Of a stretch of 26,853 nucleotides of DNA, positions 19,580-26,853 are shown one piece after another. The DNA comes from Mesaphorura yosii (Eukaryota > Arthropoda > Collembola > Poduromorpha > Tullbergiidae), in NCBI GenBank assembly GCA_009869945.1, contig WIXG01000686.1, positions 1-26,853 on the forward strand, written 5' to 3'. Under the pieces are notes generated by a model. That model did not search any database and was not told the DNA's origin. It was given only the letters and a program-made list of their open reading frames with translations. Made by a program: the position numbers and the translations under genes. Numbering within the stretch: the stretch's first letter is position 1; each line of letters starts with the position of its first letter.

Positions 19580-20838
19580 ATGATTTCTGCATACACATGG
19601 GTCTTCATCCAGCGTTCAATTCGCCTTTGCAATTTGTTTCATTTAGTGCCATTCAAATGGAACATGATCGAGGACCGCGCAGAGTTTCTGGATTCAAAAC
19701 AATATCCAAGTCTTCAGCGCTCCTACAGTATAGCGCTTGCTCTGCATGTTGGCTTTCAGATAGTCTGCTTGGCTGCGTGTGTCCATAGTTTGCATCGAGT
19801 CGGGGCAGGTTGGAGTCCAGGGACTGTCTTCATGATCATCACTTCAGCACTTCACTTGTTCGAACTGCTCTTTGATGCCGAGTTCGTTATTTATGGACGG
19901 CGATTCGTTGCTCATGTAAATGGTCTACGAATGTTCAACAAAACTCAAAGTAAGCCTCGACAAACTGAGCCTGCCTGTAATCATAAACAGTTCCTAACCA
20001 ATTTGTTTTGCTTAGTGGTCCTTCAAAGAACACCTGCCAATGCAAAAGACGGGATGGAAGTGTTCCTTCATCTCATGGGCGTGTCCTTCTGTTTGACAGT
20101 GCCTATGTCCATGCAGATCGCATATATGGTGGTAATTAAGTTTAACGTGTACAGTCATCTCAACACTGGTAGCAGGGTGGGGAACCTTGGTATGTCCTCG
20201 GTAATTGGGTTATGGGTGGCAACGGGTATGGCTCTCATGGCGCTGATAAATGCTGTGCTCATGGCTCACTGCAACTCCATGAGGCTCTGGGCGTCGAACA
20301 ACATATGGTACGTTCGCTAATGAATAATAAATGGGCTGACTTCTGATCCACGTGCCCCTCTTACAGGCTTGAGGGCGGAACCACGGGAATATCTCAGCGT
20401 CTACAGTCATACACCAACTTTCGTCAAATCCAGCTATTGCATCTTAGCGCGTTGGAGTTGGCGCGAGGTTTCCCGGTTCTGATAGCACTATTCTGTGCGC
20501 AGGTCGTGTTCGGGATGCTCGGTCTTCTCAAAATGGGTCACCATGAAGTAATGATAAAAGCGATACTGGTAATCTGCGTAAGTGTGGCAGTGGGCCCGCT
20601 TCTTGCCGTGTCTTGGTTGGGAAATTCACTGACAGAACAGACACAAAAGTTCATTACTCGCGCCAGACAAGAAGTAGGACACGTGAAGATGGAGCGGTGG
20701 GAGCGACGATTCCTGAAGTCATGCGCCCCACTCAGATACACGTTCGGCTGCTTCACAGTTAGTCAAACCTTCTTCATAACCATAATGCAGGAGGTCTGCA
20801 TAGCTAATCTCATTACCTTGCTCGTGATTGAAATATAA
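19580..20838 (+). CDS. Gustatory-receptor-like 7TM protein
   Basis: Exons 19580-19949, 20016-20307 and 20367-20838 give 377 aa, the usual size of arthropod gustatory receptors. Seven hydrophobic segments can be counted, for example YSIALALHVGFQIVCLAACV, TVFMIITSALHLFELLFDAE, VFLHLMGVSFCLTVPMSMQI and IKAILVICVSVAVGPLLAVS. The short N-terminus RLCNLFHLVPFKWN resembles springtail receptors. The C-terminal 'TYxxxxxQF' of insect receptors is not intact: the position reads ANLITLLV. Likely a ligand-gated chemosensory channel subunit in the membrane (family knowledge). Intron 1 (19950-20015) is 66 bp with no stop, so retention keeps the frame open. The start at ATG 19580 is chosen on length; the frame is open upstream to a CAG acceptor at about 19476. 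Confidence 0.62.
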
Positions 20839-20957
20839 CTCCAGGGTCCTCCATGAAATCTAAGGCGTTCTTGTCACACCTTATTTCACATATCTGAGTT
20901 TAGGCTCAATTTAAACATAATGCTATATATTAGGGCTATGCGTGAAAAGGCATGATT

Positions 20958-20970
20958 AAGTAGGAAGTAG
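20958..20970. repeat. Left target-site duplication of the SINE
   Basis: AAGTAGGAAGTAG, identical to 21221-21233. Confidence 0.8.
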
Positions 20971-21220
20971 AGCTGACGCTGTAGCCTAGTGGTTTGAGTG
21001 CTACTCTATCCTCCCTCTCAGTGACACAAGCTCCGAGCCCTGCTCTCGAGACCTCACGACCCTTAGTATGTTTATTCACTGCAAGGCAATTCATACTCCT
21101 CCCGTTAATCTTTCCTCTGTTTCATCTTCATTTGTTATTATATTTTACGAGAGAGATTTGTAAGTTTATATTGGTTCGTTGTATGGGCTATGCTCGACGT
21201 GAACTTAAACCTACCATACC
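20971..21220 (+). mobile_element. tRNA-derived SINE with Pol III A and B boxes
   Basis: A 250-bp insertion bounded by perfect 13-bp direct repeats. The head reads GCTGTAGCCTAGTGGTTTGA, with an A box TAGCCTAGTGG (20982-20992) and a B-box-like GCTCCGAGCCC (21030-21040; consensus GGTTCGANTCC), at tRNA-like spacing. The body is T-rich and the tail ends ...CTACCATACC without long poly(A). It would need a partner LINE for mobility. It lies about 130 bp after the receptor gene stop. It is not an intact tRNA gene: no cloverleaf was recognised. Confidence 0.72.
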
Positions 21221-21233
21221 AAGTAGGAAGTAG
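21221..21233. repeat. Right target-site duplication of the SINE
   Basis: AAGTAGGAAGTAG, identical to 20958-20970. Confidence 0.8.
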
Positions 21234-21940
21234 GTTATATTCTACCGGTCAGTTGGGAGACCACCTTTATTAGCTCATATTAGTTAGCTTAGCTCCCCTT
21301 TCCAATTTTCAGCCTAAATTGTGTGACTGAATAAACACCGTCATTCCGCCATCTAACGTTGCTGATTCCGTGTCGGCATTGATTTTTTACTGTCGGTTCG
21401 GGTTGCACCGTGTTTGAAAAAACTTAAACACTCGCTCCAAGTTTTTAACAATATTTTCCCTGCTCGAAAAAGTTTCGCCTTTCACATTTCAAGCACGACG
21501 GGAATAGGAAAACCTGCACTGCCAATTTTTTAGAAGCTCAAACAACTTGTCGAACAGAGGCACTCAAAAGAACTGTTAATAAAAGGTGAAATTTTTATCG
21601 CTGGCGATAATTTTCCTTGGGGCTTTTCACTGGTCTTTGACTCGACCCATATTTTTTTTAGTTACATCATTGAATGAGAAAATAACAATCTCCAGTAATT
21701 CATTCAGCTAATCCCAAAGAGTCATCTGCTGATTCCCTACATCATATTGACGATTCGGGGCGGTGGATGCCGACTAGAGGTGCAAATTAATTGCGCACTT
21801 GATTTTTTGCTTGACTTCTCTCCCGAGCGGAGTCAAGTGTCCCCGACTTAGCGACACAGCATTCTTATAATAGTTGCGTTACCTAAAGAAATTTTGTACA
21901 CATATTTAACGACCGTTATACAAAATCTGACTTTATACAA
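21234..21940. other. Intergenic AT-rich stretch
   Basis: No gene. Small hairpins are visible: TATCGC-TG-GCGATA at about 21596-21609, and CTTGACT...AGTCAAG with a 14-nt loop at about 21811-21838. Confidence 0.5.
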
Positions 21941-21943
21941 AGC

Positions 21944-22215
21944 AACTCGAAACCGAAACCAAAAAATTCAAAAATAAAAACTTGGAACCAGGGGCTCAAA
22001 CTCTAATACTCGAATCCCGACCAAATCAAAACTCAACCTACAAACCCAAAACCTCCCAACCCTAAACCCTAAAACACGAAACACGAAACACGAAACTCAA
22101 AGCTCAAAACCTAAAACCCAAAGCCGTTTCAGGTTTTGGGTTTAGAGATCTGAGTTTTGGGGTTGGAGGTTTCGAGTTTCGGATTTTTTTTATCTTGAAG
22201 TTTCAGGTTTCGAAC
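21944..22215. repeat. Degenerate A/C-rich foldback (inverted repeat)
   Basis: Left arm 21944-22054 is A/C-rich and right arm 22131-22215 is G/T-rich. Their inner ends are perfectly complementary over 13 bp (AAACCCAAAACCT, 22042-22054, against AGGTTTTGGGTTT, 22131-22143). Outward pairing is imperfect but collinear (CCAAATCAAAACTCA pairs with TGAGTTTTGGGGTTGG). The 76-bp loop has telomere-like CCCTAAACCCTAAA and a 7-bp tandem repeat ACACGAA x3 (22074-22094). No coding. Confidence 0.65.
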
Positions 22216-22561
22216 TTTTGATGAGGTTCAATCGGTTGTGCAATTGAAACTGTGCACTGGTGTTTTAATCAGTAGGCTCTACCCAATACATGGTGACATT
22301 GCTGTAACCTAGCCTAACCAATCGAGTGGACCGAGCTGCGACTCAGTTTAACTTTGACCTGGCACTCCAGTTACTTCAGCGTTATGCCAACACGTGGACT
22401 ATGTGACAACCTATGTTTTGCACAGGGCTCGCAAATCCCGAGCCACTCGATATTTTGAGCTTGCTACTCTTAATCGAGGACCGTGTTGCGCCATTCGGAC
22501 ACGCAATAGCGTTCAGAATTAAGCTTTAACTATTTGCAACTTGTCCTTATCGCATTACTAT

Positions 22562-22920
22562 TCAATGATTTGTTCCATGGCAAAGCCTCGAATGCAGAAT
22601 TTTTGCAATTGATTTCATGTTACTGGTATTTAGGTAGTCATTCAAGCCCAAACACATGATTTCATTCCGATCACTATCATGGTCCCGTCCCTTAAAAATC
22701 ATAATCCGGTTGAGCTTCTCCACATACACGCAGGACGTCTTGTATAAATTGTACGGTACGTTTTCAATTTCTATGAAGGGTACCGCTGTACCAGTCTCCA
22801 CGTTGTACTGTACCAGAAGATGCCAATTTGTACCGCCATATCCGCGAATCAAATACACAATATCCGTCCTGGGCCCAACCGCACATGTGTCGCCGACCTG
22901 TCTTGGCAGGTAAGGTGAAC
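22562..22920 (-). pseudogene. Kelch-like beta-propeller fragment
   Basis: The minus-strand frame from about 22920 to the stop at 22562 reads SPYLPRQVGDTCAVGPRTD, IVYLIRGYGGTNWHLLVQYN, YKTSCVYVEKLNRIMIFKGR and MCLGLNDYLNTSN. The alternation of 'hhYhhrGYGG...hxxYNxxT' and 'CVYVxxxNRIhIFKGR' matches one and a half to two kelch blades. The first part follows a possible acceptor (CTGATAG). The frame ends (CHGTNH, stop) without a donor or further blades, and nothing matching continues downstream on the minus strand. It is therefore either one exon of a split gene extending outside what I can resolve, or a fragment. Confidence 0.42.
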
Positions 22921-22959
22921 TATCAGACCGAGCAGCGAGACCGATACGTGAGCATCAAA

Positions 22960-23484
22960 TTGCAAGGAATTCACATCCAAGGATCACAATACGCGGTCAA
23001 AACTCACTAATTTATAATGTAATTTTGAGAAATTAGCAATAACCAATAAACTGAACCGCAATATTGAAGTTCATTGGAATTTACATAGTTCTATCATGCG
23101 AACCAGGGATTAATTAATTGTATACTACCTTAACTTACACACTACGAGAATAAGTGAAAATTCCATCAATTTCTACCATGAGCAAGCTCAAGCAGCACGA
23201 ACAGATAAAATTTGCACTCGTCACTTGTTAATCACCGCAGCTTATCAGTAATCCGGCTAGTTTCGAGCCTGTCACGTCTTAAAGCTCGTCACCTGTAAAG
23301 TGTTTTGTTTGCGGACAAAGAAGACTTGAACTTCATTAAACTTGACCCAGCAAGCGCTATCAATGGATCAAAGGTTCATTATTGTGACAATTAATGAACC
23401 ATTGTTCTCACAATTCAGTTCACAATTCAGAGGGACCGTGAAACCACTGTTCTGCCTAGGCCAACTTCATCATAGAAATTTGAA
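22960..23484. other. Upstream region of the monooxygenase gene
   Basis: About 520 bp without a recognised gene. It should hold the promoter and 5' UTR of the monooxygenase. No TATA box was called. Confidence 0.4.
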
Positions 23485-26047
23485 ATGTCTGGAATATTGG
23501 CCATCCTTAGGGTCGTCCTGACCCTTCTGACAGCTGCAATTCTCATCGAGTCCAAAACTGAGCATCAGTCCGAAATTCTTGACCAGGACGGAAATTACAA
23601 GGTCGACTGGTACATTGATTACGAAGCGTCTCGTGTGAATTTTACAGTCACGGTGAGAACGACCGGTTTCATTGGGTTCGGCCTGTCGCCAAGTGGTGGA
23701 ATGATTGGGGCTGACATCGTGATTGGCGGAGTCTACCCGGACGGAGAGCCGTACTTTTCAGTAAGTGTTGACAATTAATATTTTTGACAAAACGGATAGG
23801 ATGATTCGGAATCCCTACAGGATCGGCATGGTGTAGGGACCTCGAAGCCGGTCGTCGATATGAAGCAAGATTGGGTTCTGATGGATGCGTCCGAAAATGG
23901 GACGCATTCCCAGCTCATATTTTATCGGCCGTTCGACACCTGTGACGAACAGGATCTCCCTTTGACCGTAAGAAATTAAAGGGTCAAATATTCCGCAAAT
24001 CCACAAACAATTTGTTCATTCTATCATTTGATGTTTCACGTTGCATTGGCAGAATGACACGATACGCTTTATCTGGGCGTATGGTTTAGAAGATACTGTA
24101 GAATATCACGGGATTTCCAATCGTGGTGCTGTCGTCGTGCAGCCTCTTGACCCTGTACTCCCACCCCTGAATGTGACCCACCTTTCCAAGTATGACATTA
24201 TTCACACAATGGTTATGCCCGAAGCGGACACAACGTACTGGTGCACCATTCATCGCAGCCCGCGATTTGACTCCAAGCACCACATCGTTGCGGTACTTAA
24301 CTGTTAAGTGGTAATCGACTTGGCCTTGCGTTAACCTTAATCTTTTTTGTCTCAATTTTACGTCACAAGTTTGAGCCAAAAATCGAGAGCAACGAAGCCA
24401 GGGCGCACACACATCATTACAACATTTACCGTTGCACGCCCCCAGAAGGGGAGGACCTCGACGAATATTTCGGCCAATTTGTCGGGCAGGAAGGTGGAGA
24501 GTGCTTCGTCCCAGACCCAGTCGTCCCTTCAGCACATTGCCAGACAATGTTTTACAATTGGGCGGTGGGTGGTCGGGTACGCAGCACTCGACACGCCTAA
24601 TTAGCTCGCTTCATTCAATCTTGAACTCCGTCCATTCCTGGTTAGATGCTGACATTGCCCTTGGACATTGGCTACCCCATCGGGGAAACGGGGAGCCCCG
24701 TGGACTACTACATGTTTGAGATCCATTACAACAATCCTGAAGGTCTTAGTGGGGTGGAATTCGAGACAGGTGCCACGGTGTATTACACAGACCAGCTACG
24801 AGACCACGATGCAGGCCTGATGGTGGTGGCCCATCACACATCGATTTCCCTCACGATTCCACCCTCATCAGCCGCCTAGCAAACCGTCGGTCACTGTGAT
24901 TCCTACTGCACGGCCAATTTCCTCCCCCAAAATGGCATCAATGTATTCGCAGTCATGCTCCATGCACACTTAGCCGGACGAAAGATGAAATTCCGGCACT
25001 TTAGGAGCGGTGCCGAGCTTCCTTGGGCAGCCAACGACGATATGTACGACTTTGACTTTCAGCAAACCCGCCCACTCAGCACTGAGCTCAAAATCATGCC
25101 GGGGGACCATCTTTCCGTAGGTAATGGACCGAATCCTACAAAATACCGATGAACTGATTCATTCTATTTGTAGAATGCACATACGACAATACGCTGGCCA
25201 ATGGAGTGACTATCGGGGGACTCTGTAAGTTGCATCTTGACCTTAACAATTACTTGGCCGTTAGACTAATTTGAGATTTGATACAGCAACGAAAGAGGAA
25301 ATGTGCCAGTCCATCTTTTGGTACTATCCTCGGGCCGAATTGCGAGACTGTCGCAGCGAGTTTCCAATTGAAGTCCTGTTCAAAAAGTTTGGCATCGAGA
25401 ATGCAACTCGGTAAGTAATAAGAATTGGACAATTATGAAGCTCAAATAGGAGCCTCGTCCCCTAGTACTCGGTAACACAATGATTATATCGGCTTAGATT
25501 ATATGCGTTCAAAATTGCAAATATTTTAAGTCCTTCAATCCAGAATATGATGATTAAGCTGAATCAGGAACTACGGCATGCTTTTAGTTTAAAGTCTCTG
25601 AGAGTTCAGTCTAATTTTTCCCGTCTTCAAGGAGCTGGCTTACAGACAGAAACACCCTGCCCTCGATTAAGTTTTAGTCTAAATGTGTTTGAATTAATGT
25701 TGTGTAGGGGCACCGCATACGAAGATGCAGTCATCACAGCTCCTGAAAAATACTCGGGGAAACGGTATACAGAGGTCCTGAACGAGTTTGTGCAATGGAC
25801 CCACCAATTTCGTGCTGAGTTACAGACAGAATCCCTGCTCGGGATGCATGTCGGAGTGTGCATGAGTGATCGTTCAGGAGATCACAAAGTGGCCACCACG
25901 ACCTATCCGCGCCTCAAATCGGAATACCAGCCAATGCGGGACTGTCCAGCTGTGGCAGTGCCCACCTATCGATTTTCGGCCCAGTCCTTAATTTTCAGCG
26001 TACTTGTCCTTGCATTCATTTCGTGTGATGTAATAAAATTTCTGTAA
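23485..26047 (+). CDS. DBH/MOXD-like copper-dependent monooxygenase, eight exons, with an in-frame TAG in exon 5
   Basis: Exons 23485-23760, 23821-23967, 24053-24292, 24370-24576, 24646-25120, 25174-25224, 25287-25410 and 25708-26047 join in frame to 619 codons plus stop, matching MOXD1 length. Order: signal peptide; DOMON domain (WYIDYEASRVNFTVTVRTTG); Cu type II monooxygenase N domain with THHYNIYRC and FEIHYNNPEG; C domain with MLHAHLAGR and EEMCQSIFWYYP. These supply the His-His, His, His-x-His and Met copper ligands of the DBH family. A hydrophobic C-terminus (SLIFSVLVLAFISC) suggests a membrane or GPI anchor. The family hydroxylates an aliphatic carbon, as in dopamine to noradrenaline or tyramine to octopamine; this substrate is unknown. 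TAG 24877-24879 lies between IPPSSAA and QTVGHC, where the family has uninterrupted sequence. It is a nonsense change, an assembly error or a readthrough codon. Without readthrough the second copper site is lost. Confidence 0.85.
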
Positions 26048-26068
26048 ATTCTTGAAAAGAAACGTCCC

Positions 26069-26074
26069 AATAAA
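26069..26074 (+). promoter_or_regulatory. Polyadenylation signal of the monooxygenase gene
   Basis: AATAAA 21 bp after the stop codon. Confidence 0.65.
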
Positions 26075-26082
26075 GAATTTCG

Positions 26083-26853
26083 TGTGGCCCATGCGAGGCC
26101 CGCAAGTTCGGCCTTCATCCGTCAAAGTTCCGCAAATCCCGAGTCTTGGCCATTCGATTGACCCTTCGCAGGGCAAACGTCGGGCCAAGAGTGGGGAAAT
26201 CAGCCAACCACTGCCCTTTAAAGTGGCCCACAGATCAACCTCGCGACTGCCACTCGAGTCCCGCGTGCACCGACGTTATCCCATACCTCGGCCACTCAGC
26301 CCCTCATTCGGCCGATGGAACGCCATGCCATTGCCACATAGGACTTTTCCGGTCAGAATTTGTCCGCGCTTTAACGATTTTATTCACTGCATATTCAAAC
26401 AAATACTAATAAAGGTTAACAATAAAGGGTAACAAAAATAGCAATAATGATCTTATAACTATTCATCTTCTACTTTGAGATGCCTTTGTATTGGACAATC
26501 ACTGCCAATTACCACAGTCACAGTCCCTGTGGTTGAACTTTCAAAAGTTCCAAGCTCACATCGATGGCATTACACTTTAAATTGAATCACCACACACACG
26601 TCACTTCACTACACCTCACTTTGACACTGTCACTGATTTTGAATTCTACCTTCAAATTTTAACTGAATTCACTTCAGCGACTTTACTCCGCACTTGCAAT
26701 AAGACTAGGCCGAAAAGTGAAAACAAACGGACAACAGTAAACGCGCATGGTGTCCGACATGGCATATGGCATGGCGTCCCGCACTCGACCCGTCTGTGGC
26801 CCGACTTGGCCGTCCCTTCCCTTGCCCAAATGTACAATCCCCATACATGGGCC
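26083..26853. mobile_element. Possible foldback repeat truncated by the window edge
   Basis: The left part begins TGGCCCATG and the window ends ...CATGGGCC. Inside, AACGCCATGCCATTGCCA (about 26320) has an inverted near-match TGGCATATGGCATGGCGTC (26759-26777). AAGTGGCCCACAGA (left) likewise has an inverted near-match TCTGTGGCCCGACTT (26793-26807). The middle is AT-rich and non-coding. The right boundary is not visible, so this is tentative. Confidence 0.35.

Noticed and set aside
20971..21045. tRNA gene
   Set aside because: A and B boxes are present but no cloverleaf or acceptor stem was seen; the flanking direct repeats identify a SINE.
25547..25707. Open frame leading into the last monooxygenase exon
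   Set aside because: The family has no residues here, a TGTGTAG acceptor at 25707 joins in phase, and the region reads as a 297-bp intron.
1..26853. CRISPR array, prokaryotic operon or defence system
   Set aside because: Spliced genes, AATAAA signals and animal families show nuclear arthropod DNA; no spacer-repeat structure was seen.

Overview
The window is eukaryotic nuclear DNA from an arthropod, most probably a springtail (Collembola). Genes are split by very short GT-AG introns (mostly 53-85 bp), carry AATAAA signals, and encode animal or arthropod families: a chitin-binding peritrophin-like protein, a gustatory-receptor-like 7TM protein, a Star-like FkbM protein, an XK-related protein and a copper monooxygenase of the DBH/MOXD family. 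The springtail assignment is inference from gene content and intron style.

Layout. (a) 1-3921 +: 3' part of a giant intronless gene that matches the very large inducible GTPase (VLIG/URGCP) family but has lost the GTP-binding residues. (b) 5253-6779 +: XK-related membrane protein, three exons. (c) 6840-9240: gene-poor, with the decayed C-terminus of a MULE-type transposase and a second stop-interrupted coding relic. (d) 9285-9943 -: ricin-B-like lectin with an N-terminal hydrophobic anchor, divergent from (e) 10122-11483 +: secreted peritrophin-like protein with a Thr/Pro linker; their starts are 178 bp apart. (f) 11.9-14.9 kb: a graveyard of frame-broken coding blocks, including a clear GH35 beta-galactosidase C-terminus. 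(g) 15115-15663: a non-autonomous inverted-repeat element built on a 14-bp unit, with an internal tandem duplication. (h) 16181-17251 +: Star-like/FkbM protein. (i) 17.3-19.5 kb: intergenic with one orphan exon-like block. (j) 19580-20838 +: gustatory-receptor-like gene, with a tRNA-derived SINE and perfect 13-bp target duplications just after it (20958-21233). (k) 21.2-23.4 kb: a degenerate A/C-rich foldback and a kelch-like fragment. (l) 23485-26047 +: eight-exon DBH/MOXD-like monooxygenase, complete except for one in-frame TAG. (m) 26083-26853: a GC-rich, imperfectly self-complementary repeat cut by the window edge.

There is no sign of a co-regulated pathway. The genes are independent single-copy-style loci separated by repeats and relics. 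The most unusual objects are the VLIG-like protein with erased G motifs, the monooxygenase whose single stop separates two intact copper sites, and the dense relic zone at 12-15 kb. Nothing resembling a prokaryotic system, CRISPR array, rRNA or intact tRNA gene was seen.
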